Under the pieces are notes generated by a model. The model ran no database searches and was not told the origin of the DNA. It saw nothing but the letters and a program-made list of their open reading frames with translations. Positions 48,741-59,618 of a stretch of DNA of 64,000 nucleotides are shown here, piece by piece. Origin of the DNA: Erythroxylum novogranatense (taxonomy: Eukaryota; Streptophyta; Magnoliopsida; Malpighiales; Erythroxylaceae); contig CM057230.1 in the NCBI GenBank assembly GCA_029891385.1, positions 49,703,414 through 49,767,413 on the forward strand, in the 5' to 3' direction. The translations under genes were made by a program, and so were the position numbers. Positions within the stretch are counted from its first letter, which is position 1. Every line of letters begins with the position of its first letter.

Positions 48741-48898
48741 GTCCGTTAAACGGACATGGAAGTCCGTTTAACGGACAGCTACGGGTCAAAAGGACCCCTT
48801 GTTATGTGTATGTCCGTTAGGCGGACATGGGTGTCCGTTTAACGGACTTTCTCGGATGGTTTGGTATCATTTTGGCCGTGCATGTCCGTTAAACGGAC
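48741..48898 (+). repeat. Five GTCCGTTWAACGGAC palindromes
   Basis: Copies start at 48741, 48762, 48812, 48833 and 48884. Four keep both arms intact, and the third has GG in place of AA in its centre. Each is a 15-base palindrome around one central base, often extended by flanking CAT/ATG. Confidence 0.95.
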
Positions 48899-49956
48899 AG
48901 CTACGGGTCACTTGGAGAAATTTGTTATTTTGACTAGTTTTGAGGCCGAATCTCGCCTTGAGTCCTCTAATATGAGTTGTAGATCTTGCTATTATCTTTC
49001 AAATGGCACTAGAACGAAGGAATTTGGATATTTTTAGAAAACGTTATGGCATTTTCTCGAAAAGAGTTTCAAATCAATTTATGTTTTGAACATGTTGAGT
49101 TGTTTTGATCATAACTCACTCATCCGACCTCGGATTGAGGCCATTCTTGAAACATTGAATTCCTAACACATATATCTTTCTCTTCATGAAAATTTGTATC
49201 AATTGGATTTGAATTGAAAAAGTTTGATTGAATCATATGATAATCAGAATGTTTTGTCTCATTCTAAGCTTGCTATTTTTCCTTCCTCATCCGACTTTGT
49301 CAAATCATTTGCTTATATCTTTTCCGTCCGACATCCGAATGACTCGGTTCTTGAAGCGTTGGATTCCTAAGACAATTAAGTTCATGATTATGCGAAAATT
49401 TTAAATTTTAGAGATTTAATTGAGCAAGATTAATTGAATCAAAGTGAGACAGGAAAATTTATGAACATAGTTCAGTACTTTGCGAATTTCGGGATTTGTA
49501 GAAATCCGATTGAAGTGAGGTTTGAGGAAAAATAAAGTTAAGGCATGGGGCTACAATTTTTATGAAGAAATGAAATTTCAACTTAGCCCTTAAGAATGTT
49601 TATTTGTGGAAGGAAGTGAATTCTAGAAGTTGTGTTAGTAAAATGATATGTCTGACATGTTTGGACTATAACTTTTGATATAGTGCTCCGAATTGGATGA
49701 TTCTTAAGGCATTATGAAGCTAAGACATAGAGGAACAATTCTCTAGAAGTAAGTTTTAGCAAATTCCTTCATTTAGATGTGAGAACAATTGTCCAAAGGT
49801 GAGCATAACTTGAAGAAATATTCAGGGGCATTTCTGGAAATCAACTTAAAGAGTAAAGTTTAAGGCATATAAGAAAGGGGCAATATGGTCTTTTACACTC
49901 CAATTAATGACCTAGCATATAAAAAGAGGGGGGAGTGTCATTTCTTATGGAAGAAT

Positions 49957-51782
49957 TGTTAGAGCAGTGCCCTAAAGACAATCCCCTTTAGCGTTTTTTG
50001 TTCATAGTCATGTACAGACTTTATGAATAAATAAAGAAAGACATGTTTCATTTATTTGATGTTCTTTATGAATTGATATTGATCTTTAATCAAATTAATG
50101 AAGTCCATGATATATGACATAGCATGAAGGAAATTATGATGTGATCATAATCTTGAGATTCCTATCATGTGCAATTATGTCGAGATCTAAATTTTCCTAG
50201 TCATAGGATTAATGAGACCGACATCATTAATCCGACGACTAAGATATGTCATACTCCTTGATTGGATCAAGCGGTGGATCTCGAAACTGTAAATATGAGA
50301 TATTTAGAGTTGACATATGGATGCTTACTAGTGGTAGTAAGTTCATTGGATGACTGCCATGAGATCATCACATGGATTTAATGTCGATGATGATCTCATC
50401 ATAGAATGGTGCAAGTATCCTTAGACTTGAGGTACTCGAGGATATCTTGAATCTTGATCCTGTACTGACTCCATTCCTTGTGACCTTCCGGAGGTTACTC
50501 ATAGGATGGTGCTTGGGTGCGATTTGAGGTATTGAAGGTAATTGAGTAGCGATAAATGATTCATCACTTACGTGAGAATGAAGAGATACCTCGCCTCTTA
50601 TCGGGATCATTACTTTAAGTCTCGGCGGATCATGACTATGTCATGAAGAGTGTCTTCATGGACATATAAAGTAATGAGTCCTCAGACAGGAACTGATTTC
50701 ACTTGGGCTAGACTTAGTCTAGTAAGAGTTGACATATTAGCCATACTCATAACCAAGTGGGGTATAGGATGATGAAAGGACGAATTGCACAGTAATTGTC
50801 TATGGAAGGGTTCGTGATCTGGTTCGTGATGAATTCATCAAACCGATTACTTTCCGGTCAATTGGGGGTCATGATGTGTTGCTAGATACCGCTCATGACT
50901 TGCTCAGATTAATTGTTAATCTAAGTGGCCAACATAACCGGGAACCTAAAGGGTCACACGCATAAGAGTGATTCAGAGAATCTGTAAAATAGTAATTGGA
51001 CAGAGTTCCAATTATGGAGAGCATTAAGATTAAATGGATCCCAATGGGATTGGGATATGTCCCGATGAGATCGCGACATCAATATTGCTAAGAAAGGTTT
51101 CCGGAGCTATTTCAGCATCGGGGCTCGGTAGGCCGGTAAGACCGACTCCAGTTTGACTGGACCTCTTCAGCAAATATATATATATATATATTAATTAATT
51201 AAGAATTAATTAATTATATATATAAATGTTGAATTTCGTGGAACCAAAAGATGGAGAGAAAGATTTGAGTTTGAAAAGTCAAAGCTCATCATCATTTAGC
51301 ATTTTAAGGCATTTTATGCCTTCTACGTGGATGCCTATCCACCAAGATTCTAATATGTGTTTTAAGTGTTAAAAATACATAGAAGAAGCATTTGAAAAAA
51401 AGCTTGGTCGTGGGTTTGAGAAGAAGAAACGATATGCTTAATTGTTAAGCTTGGAAAATTGGTTTTCATCTTCTTCATCTCTTCCATTCAAGATTCCTTC
51501 CACTCTCCAAGACTCCACCAAGATCATTTCTCAAGCTCTCCAGGACAGAGGTAGGCTCTAGCAGGCTTTATTCTGTTCTAGCTATTCCCGGGTTAAAAGG
51601 GTTTGACTCGGTTAGGTTTTCTGATCTCTGCGTGGATACCTTTAGAGATAGTCTCTATTGGCTATTCAGGTTTGAGTTTTCATACCGACACCGGGATCCT
51701 GGTTTTTCGGGAAGGCCCCGGGACTAAAATTTTTTGTTTCCGCTGCTGGAACATGTGATGTTCCTCCCGGGATTTTCCTACA
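49957..51782 (+). repeat. Nested Copia 5' LTR
   Basis: TGTTAGAGCAGTGCCC...GATTTTCCTACA, 1826 bp. It contains a TA run and TTAATTAATTAAGAATTAAT near 51175-51220. It closely matches the 3' LTR, with small indels. Confidence 0.95.
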
Positions 51783-51783
51783 G

Positions 51784-51795
51784 TGGTATCAGAGC
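51784..51795 (+). other. Primer-binding site
   Basis: TGGTATCAGAGC, complementary to the 3' end of initiator methionine tRNA, one base after the LTR end. It is the expected start of minus-strand cDNA synthesis. Confidence 0.95.
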
Positions 51796-52903
51796 GTCTG
51801 GTGTCGTGTATGAAGCTTTAACTGAAGCTAGATCATAAACCCTAATTACTTGTGATGTTGATGCATGCTTGCTGTCCAATTTTCGAATTGCTATAGAGAT
51901 AGGGTTTTCGAAACTTTTCTGCCCAGGATTGTTCATAACATGTTAGAGAATATGTCTATGAATTTTCAGAATTTATCGATTTGATTTGATATAGTTTTGC
52001 TAATTATTTCCCTAAGCTCACAGATGCTGTTTTGTGAAACACTCTGTGGATAGGCAGTAGTATAAAATCGAGAATAAATTCTAGAAAAATATTTTTCTGG
52101 ATTTTCCTTCACCTACATGTCTCTAAGATGTTGGTTAATGTCTATGAGCATGGAAATTGGATTTCAAGGTGATTGGATATTTATTCACGAATTTATTCTA
52201 TGCTGTTGGGAATTGCTGTGCTGATGAACACAGATTTTGAATCGGTTTTGTTATTTTGGTTGACTGAGTTTTTGATGGCCTAAAATCCTGAAAAAATTCA
52301 GGTATCATGTTCTGAACATTTAGTAACCTATATAATTTTCTCATTATTTATTGAAATTTTTTCATTGATAATTTCAAGCAATGTACAGAACTGGACAGTT
52401 TTGGTGAGAATTGTTGGGACTGTTTTGCTTGGCTTGATTGAGTTTGCCTTTTCAATTCCAATGCCTTGCAGCATTTTTAATGTGATTAAAAATGTGTTAT
52501 CTTGATGTGGTATGATTTCCAAAGTGAATTGCTTGAAGTTTCTTTTCCAAGAATTTTTGAATGCCGAATTGGTCACTTTTGTGTCTTGTTAGTATATTTC
52601 ATTTTCTTGCTTGTTTTGGCGTCACAATTTTTGTGACAAGTGCGGAGTAATTTTGAGTGTATACACTAGCTTGAGATGCTTAGAGTGAGAATTTGGGTGT
52701 TCCTAAATTATTTGGATATTTATAAGTTTTGACTCATTTCAAGCTTTTCATATAGTTTGACTATTTAAGGCATTCATGAATCAATGAAGTGTTCATTGAG
52801 GCATCAATTTACAGATATTACCCTAGGTATGATGGTGTTGAGAATTGGAATTGCATTGATTGAGGAATTAGCCGATTAGAGATTTTAGCAAATTTCCCTG
52901 AAT

Positions 52904-53126
52904 AAGTCGACTTGTATATGGAATAAGTTGACTTGTTCAAGGTTTTTGGATAAGTCGACTTGTGTATAGAATAAGTCGACTTGTTCAAGATCTCAGTATA
53001 AGTCGACTTGTAGCACCTTGTAAGTCGACTTGTACATGGGCAGGTGAAATAAGTCGACTTGTGTCATACAAGTGGACTTGTGTAAGGCGAAGCATAAGGC
53101 GACTTGCATTTGATGAAAGTCGACTT
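52904..53126 (+). repeat. Array of AAGTCGACTTGT motifs in the Copia leader
   Basis: Ten copies, seven exact, begin at 52904 and end with the copy at 53117. The core AAGTCGACTT is a perfect 10-base palindrome. Spacing is irregular (about 15-35 bp). The array sits between the primer-binding site and gag, in non-coding leader RNA. Confidence 0.95.
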
Positions 53127-53325
53127 GTGGCATGCTTAGGTTGGATGATGGATGATTATAAGGATTGATTCAATGCGATTGATGAAATCTAAATCATTCC
53201 ATATAGTCTTCGTGACTATAATCCTTCTGCTTGGAGTCTAGAATTTCTAAATCCCTCCTCGGTATATGAAAACTAACGCCTTCCATTAATATGGTAAGAA
53301 CCAGAGTTCTTATAGGGATGGGTTG

Positions 53326-53707
53326 TTGGGTAAACCCAAGCTCACTCTATCTGGATATGTTGAACCATGAAAATATGATTTTCGATTAATGGGTTGGTTT
53401 TCACCTTTAAGCGTTAGTTTGTTGAGTAAACTCAAGGTCAACGTGGAAAGAGGCGAAATTGGGTAGCATACATCGGATGTATGCGCATCAAAGAGTTGAT
53501 ACCCGTGTAAGTGCATACATCAACAAGTTGATAGCACTGATCGATAGTTGTGTCTAAGATGTAATTGGTATATTTGATACCTCCCGAGACATAAGGTGGC
53601 TTGTTGGGTAAACCCAAGGTCATTCTCAATGTCGGTTATCGATGATGCAATTGGTATGTTCGATATCTACCGATTGAACTAAGTTGTGGCTTGTTGGGTA
53701 AACCCAA
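53326..53707 (+). repeat. TTGGGTAAACCCAA inverted-repeat copies in the Copia leader
   Basis: Copies at 53326-53339, 53422-53435 (TTGAGTAAACTCAA, with compensating changes in both arms), 53604-53617 and 53694-53707. Each has 6-bp arms with a 2-base centre. The last two lie in a larger 90-bp repeat (CTTGTTGGGTAAACCCAAGG). Confidence 0.95.
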
Positions 53708-53899
53708 GGTCATTCTTAGCAATATCGGATATCAACCCACTAGGACATTATGTCATTTTGTTTCTTTGGATTCGTAATGAGGGTTATGGATTCTATGAAA
53801 CTAGTGGGAGCTCTTTCTGCATATCATTCAAGTCCTTATGATTATGCATCTATTCCTATTCTAACATTCTTCCTCTCTATCCGTGTAGGTTGTTTGAAA

Positions 53900-54859
53900 A
53901 TGTCGTCAAGTGTGAATCTTCGCTCGCTTATGGATTCCAACAAGTTAACTGGACCGAATTTTCTTGACTGGTTAAGGAATCTGAGAATAGTTCTCAGATC
54001 TGAAGGTCTAGGATATATCCTAGATTTTCCGCTTCCAGATGCACCTGCTGTCGATGCTTCTGATGATGATCAGAAGGCATATAGTAAGCATCTAAAGGAC
54101 AGTGACATGGCTACTTGCATCATGCTTGCCTCGATGTCACGGAGTGCTGAAGCAAAGACGAGTCCATGGATGCTCACACTATAGTTTTTCATCTTAGGGA
54201 GCTGTTTGACGAGCAAGCCCGGTCCGAAAGGTTCGAGACCTCAAGGCTTCTCTTCACTACCAAGATGGCTCCAGGGACATCTGCTGTGCAGTACGCCCTG
54301 AAGATGAATGGCTATATTGAGAGATTGGCCGTCTTAGGTTTTGCAATGGATCATGAGTTAAGTATAGACTTAATTCTGGTTGGATAGTCCGACAGTTATG
54401 TACAGTTCGTGTTAAACTATCGGATGAACCAAATATCCACTACAATACCTGAGCTGATCAATCTGCTCAAGACAGCTGAGCAGACTATCAAGAGTGATAG
54501 TAAGCAAGTCTTTGGTAGTAGCTTCTTCTTCTTCGAGTTCGAAGAAAAAGAACCCAAAGAAGAAGAAGGCAAAGAAACCAAAGGGAAGCGCCATGAAGAA
54601 GAAGACCAAAGAAGCTGCCCCGAAAGGAACTTGCTTCCATTGCGGTAAAGATGGCCATTGGAGGAGCAATTGCAAAGTCTATCTGGAGTCGCTGAAGCAG
54701 AAGAAGGCATCAGATGCCTCGACTACTTCAGTTTGTATGTCATTGAAGTTAATCATTTCATCGATCACAACATTTGGGTATTTGATCTTGGTTGTGGCTC
54801 ACATATGTAATGATATGCGGGGCCTCGGGGACGATGAGCAACTCATGAAGGAGAAGTAG
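53900..54859 (+). pseudogene. Nested Copia gag with zinc knuckle
   Basis: The likely start is ATG 53900 (MSSSVNLRSLMDSNKLTGPN, the usual Copia gag opening). Frame changes near 54170 and 54490 split the gag core (FHLRELFDEQARSERF, LFTTKMAPGTSAVQYALKM). A Lys-rich stretch (SSSKKKNPKKKKAKKPKG) precedes the CCHC knuckle CFHCGKDGHWRSNC (54632-54673). A stop at 54385 also lies in the middle segment. Confidence 0.9.
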
Positions 54860-55900
54860 ACCTACGTGTTGGAAATGGAGCAAGAGTTCTTTGCATTAGC
54901 CGTAGGAACCTATGTTTTGTCTCTCCCTCTTGGGCTTGTCTTTGGAATTGGATTATTGTTATTTTGTACCCGTTTTGACAAAGAATATATTATGCATTTC
55001 TTGTCGAATAGATTTGGATTCCATATGAATTTTAATAGCAATGGTTGTTCTATTAATTCTAATGGAATGCTTTATGGAACTGGTACATTGTGCAATGGTA
55101 TTTACATATTAGATATGTCTAATCCAATTTTAAATGTCAATGACACCAAACGGTATAAAAGAGATAATCTAAAGTCAACTTACTTATGGCATTGTCGACA
55201 GCCATATAAATGAGACACGCATCGCTAAACTCCATAAGAGTGGCGGTTTAGGGTCATTTGATTATGAATCATATGACACATGCGAATCTTGTTTATTAGG
55301 CAAGATGACTAAGTTACCCTTCAGGAAAGGGTGAGCGGCGATTGGAGTATTAGACCTAATACATTCGGATGTATGCGGTCCGATGTCCATCCATGCGAAG
55401 TGGTTGTCGTTACTTCATTACCTTTATCGATGATTATTCACGATATGGGTACTTGTATCGATGAGATACAAATCAAGCGTTTGAAAGGTTCAAACAATTG
55501 AAATGAAGTAGAAAACCAACTTGGTAAAAGTATCAAGGCATTACGATCCGATCGTGGTGGAGAATACTTAGACCAGCAGTTTGAGATTATCTCGAGATAA
55601 TGGGATATTATCTCGGTGGACTCCTCCTTACACGCCGCAAGACAATTGTGTGGTGAAAGGAGAAATCGAACCTTGTTGGACATGGTACGATCAATGATGG
55701 GTTTCATGAAGTTACCAAAATCGTTTTGGGGTATGCGCTAGAGGCAATTTGTTTACTTGTTAAGCGAGTTCCTCTAAGGCAGTTGATGTTACTCCATATA
55801 AGATGTGGACTAACGAAAACCTTATCTTTCTCATCGAAAGTATGGGGTTGTCACCTTCGTGAAGCGGATTCGATCGGATAAGCTTGAAGCAAAGTCGACA
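54760..55900 (+). pseudogene. Nested Copia protease, GAG-pre-integrase and integrase
   Basis: The protease site reads FDLGCGSH where DTGCGSH is usual, and a 2-base deletion follows it (after TCACAT, about 54804). GAG-pre-integrase: GMLYGTGTLCNGIYILDMSN and YLWHCR (55180). Integrase: CESCLLGKMTKLPF (about 55290-55330) and HSDVCGP with the first Asp, then decayed core pieces to about 55870. Several stops interrupt it. Confidence 0.85.
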
Positions 55901-56229
55901 AGTGTTTGTTTGTAGGATATCCTAAAGAGACCATGGGATATCAATTCTACCTTCTTGAGGAACAAAGGTGTTTGTTTGAAGCATGCTGTCTTTTTAGAGA
56001 AAGAGTTTCTTTTGCAAGAAGGCGATTAGGAGCAAAGTCGAACTTGAAGAAGTTCAAGATGCTCAAACAAGCATGATCAATTGCTGAACACAGGCTGCAC
56101 TCATTCGGATGAAGTAATATTCAACCTTCGTGACACACGAAGCTCGTGGTCAAGTAGGATGCGCCTGTTCCCGAGAGATATGGATTTCTTGTGGCGAGCA
56201 GAATGACGTATTGCTCATAGAAAATGATG

Positions 56230-57051
56230 AGCCTGCTACCTATGAAGAGGTTACGAAAAGTTGAGTCGAAAAATGGCTTTGTGCCATGAAAGCGAAATGG
56301 ATTCCATGTACATAAACCAAGTATGGACTTTGGTTGATGCACTGAAGGATAAAACCTATAGGCGCAAATGGGTTTTCAAGAAGAAAACCGACATGGATGG
56401 TAATGTGATTACCTACAAAGCAAGGCTTGTGGCGAAAGGATTTCGTCAAAGACAAGGAGTTGACTATGGCGAGACCTTGACCAAATAGTAGCAATGCTTA
56501 AATCTATTCGGATACTCCTAGCCATTGCCGCTTATTATGATTATGAGATATGGCAAATGGATGTGAAGACGACTTTCCTTAACGGAATTCGGCGAGGATG
56601 TGTACATGACACAACGGAGGGCTTCACTTCCAAAGTGATGGCGAAAAGGTATGCAAGCTTCGAAATCCATCTATGGATTGAAGCAAGCATCCAGAGTTGG
56701 AACATCCGTTTTGATGAGTCAATCAAAGAGTTTGGTTTCTCACAAATCCGGATGAACACCGTGTGTACAAGAAGGTTAATGGGAATGCAATCGTTTTCCT
56801 TGTGTTGTATGTAGATGACATCTTGTTACTCGGAAGCGATGTCTCATTGATCAATCAGTTAAAATTTGGTTGTCGAACAATTTGCGATGAAAGACCTTGG
56901 TGAAGCAACTTATATCCTTGGGATAAAGATCTATAGAGATAGATCAAAGAGGTTGCTTGGTCTTTCACAATCATCGTACATAGACAAGATGCTAAAGAGG
57001 TTTAGCATGGAGCAATCGAAGAGGGGTTTCTTCCCATTACTCATGGGATAA
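56230..57051 (+). pseudogene. Nested Copia reverse transcriptase
   Basis: Pieces in several frames: NQVWTLVDALKDKTYRRKWV, KTDMDGNVITYKARLVAKGF, ILLAIAAYYDYEIWQMDVKT (with the first catalytic Asp), then the intact YVDD at 56808-56819 (LYVDDILLL). ATYILGIKIYRDRSKRLLGL follows. Small deletions between the blocks break the frame. Confidence 0.9.
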
Positions 57052-57772
57052 CACTCTCGAAATCTATGTCCTAAGACACAAGATGAGAGGATTCGCATGG
57101 ATCGAGATCCGTATCGTCTGCGGTAGGATCGATCATGTATGCTATGTTATGTCGAGGCCCGATGTATCGTATGCTCACGAGTGTCACGGCGGATACCAAT
57201 CGGATCCTAGTGAGGTCCTTTGGGTGGTGTCGAGAATATCCTCAAGTACTTGCGAAGGACTAAGGATGTTTTCTTGATATATGGAGATGGAAATCTCAAG
57301 TGGCGGCATCTGGATGCCGTTTCCAATCGACAAGTATGACTCAGATCCCAACGAGTTATGTTTTCACGCTAAGCGGCGGAGCGGTCGGTTGGAAGAGTTC
57401 CAAACAAGAGACGCATCACGATTCGACGGCCGAGGCAAAGTACATTCTTTGCATCGAGGCGGCAAAGGAAGTCGTTTGGATCAAAAGTTCATTTCGAACT
57501 TGGTGTGGTTCTAGTGTGATGGACCCATACAATTGTATTGTGACAACAATGAGGCTATTGCTCAAGCAAAAGAACCGAGGTCTCACCAACGATCTAAACA
57601 CGTACTCATGCAGATATCATCGATTCGAGAGATCATTCTAGAGGTGATGTCGCGATCGAGAGGATTCCACGAGCGTAACATTCTTGATCCGTTGGCGAAG
57701 CCATTGTCACAGAAGAATTTTGATTCTCATGTACTCGCTTATGGTATTAGATACCAAGGCGATTGGCTTTAG
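57052..57772 (+). pseudogene. Nested Copia RNase H
   Basis: Recognisable blocks are SGGAVGWKSSKQETHHDSTA, AKYILCIEAAKEVVWIK, YCDNNEAIAQAKEPRSHQ and NILDPLAKPLSQKNFDSHV, spread over at least three frames. The stop TAG is at 57770, followed by AAGTGGGAGAT. Confidence 0.9.
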
Positions 57773-57786
57773 GTCAAGTGGGAGAT

Positions 57787-59003
57787 TGTTAGAATAGTGC
57801 CCTAAAGGCAATCACCTTTAAGCGCTTTTGTTCATAGTCATGTATGAGACTTTATGAATAAATAAAGAAAGGCATGTTTCATTTATTTGATGTTCTTTAT
57901 GAATTGATATTGATCTTTAATCAAATTAATGAAGTCCATGATATATGACATAGCATGAAGGAAATTATGATGTGATCATAATCTTGAGATTCCTATCATG
58001 TGCAATTATGTCAAGATATCTAAATTTTTCCTAGTCATAGGATTAATGAGACTAGACATCATTAATCCCATGACGGACTAGCATATGTCATACTCCTTGA
58101 TTGGATCAGCGGTGGATCTCGAAACGTAAATATGAGATATTTAGAGTTGACATATGGATGCTTACTAGTGGTAGTAAGTTCATTGGATGACTGCCATGAG
58201 ATCATCACATGGATTTAATGTCGATGATGATCTCATCATAGCAATGGTGCAAGTATCCTTAGACTTGAGGTACTCAAGGATATCTTGAATCTTGATCACG
58301 TACTGACTCCATTCCTTGTGACCTTCCGGAGGTTACTCATAGGATGGTGCTTGGAGTGCGATTTGAGGTATTGAAGGTAATTGAGTAGCCAATAAAGGAT
58401 TCATCACTTACGTGAGAATGAAGAGATACCTCGCCTCTTGTCGGGATCATTACTTTAAGTCTCGGCGGATCATGACTATGTCATGAAGAGTGTCTTCATG
58501 GACATATAAAGTAATGAGTCCTCCGACAGAACGATTTCACTTGGGCTAGACTTAGTCTAGTAAGAGTTGACATATTAGCCATACTCATAACCAAGTGGGG
58601 TATAGGATGATGAAAGGACGAATTGCACAAGAATTGTACATGGAAGGGTTAAATGTCTCGTTCGTGATGAATTCATCAAACCGATTACTTTCCGTCAATT
58701 AGGGTCATGATGTGTTCTAGATACCGCTCATGACTTGCTCGGATTAATTGTTAATCTAAGTGGCCAACATAACCGGAACCTAAAGGGTCACACGATAAGA
58801 GTGATTCGGAGAATCAGTAAAATAGTAATTGGACGAGTTTCCAATTATGGAGAGCATTAAGATTAAATGGATCCCAATGGGATTGGGATATGTCCCGATG
58901 AGATCGCGACATCAATATTGCTAAGAAAGGTTTCCGGAGTTATTTCAGCATCGGGGCCCGGTAGGCCGGTAGGACCGACCCCAGTTTGACTGGACCTCTT
59001 CAG

Positions 59004-59039
<36 letters not shown>

Positions 59040-59618
59040 AATTAATTAATTATATATATAAATGTTGAATTTCGTGGAACCAAAAGATGGAGAGAAAGAT
59101 GTGAGTTTGAAAAGTCAAAGCTCATCATCATTTAGCATTTTAAGGCATTTTATGCCTTCTACGTGGATGCCTATCCACCAAGCTTCTAATATGTGTTTTA
59201 AGTGTTAAAAATACATAGAAGAAGCATTTGAAAAAAAGCTTGGTCGTGGGTTTGAGAAGAAGAAACGATATGCTTAATTGTTAAGCTTGGAAAATTGGTT
59301 TTCATCTTCTTCATCTCTTCCATTCAAGATTCCTTCCACTCTCCAAGACTCCACCAAGATCATTTCTCAAGCTCTCCAGGACAGAGGTAGGCTCTAGCAA
59401 GCTTTATTCTGTTCTTGCTATTCCCGGGTCAAAAGGGTTTGACTCGGTTAGGTTTTCTGATCTCTGCGTGGATACCTTTAGAGATAGTCTCTATTGGCTA
59501 TTCAGGTTTAAGTTTTCATACCGACATCGGGATCCTGGGTTTTCGGGAAGGTCCCGGGACTAAAAATTTGTGTTTCCGCTGCTGGAACATGTGATGTTCC
59601 TCCCGGGATTTTCCTACA
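57787..59618 (+). repeat. Nested Copia 3' LTR
   Basis: TGTTAGAATAGTGCCC...GATTTTCCTACA, 1832 bp. Compared with the 5' LTR it differs by occasional substitutions and 1-5 base indels; the TA tract is longer here (about 59008-59036). Confidence 0.95.

Larger units (their letters stand above)
49957..59618 (+). mobile_element. Nested Ty1/copia element with 1.8-kb LTRs
   Basis: LTRs lie at 49957-51782 and 57787-59618. A primer-binding site TGGTATCAGAGC follows one base after the 5' LTR (51784-51795), and the polypurine tract AAGTGGGAGAT precedes the 3' LTR. Between them lie a 2.1-kb leader with palindrome arrays, then gag, protease, integrase, reverse transcriptase and RNase H in Copia order. The flanks AGAAT (49952-49956) and AGACA (59619-59623) are an imperfect target duplication. 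The coding region is broken by many small deletions. Confidence 0.95.

Noticed and set aside
52904..53126. CRISPR-like array
   Set aside because: The repeats are short palindromes with irregular spacers inside a plant retroelement leader; there is no cas gene.
54412..54710. Minus-strand frames opposite the nested Copia gag
   Set aside because: They are shadows of the Lys-rich gag linker; they have no motif of their own.
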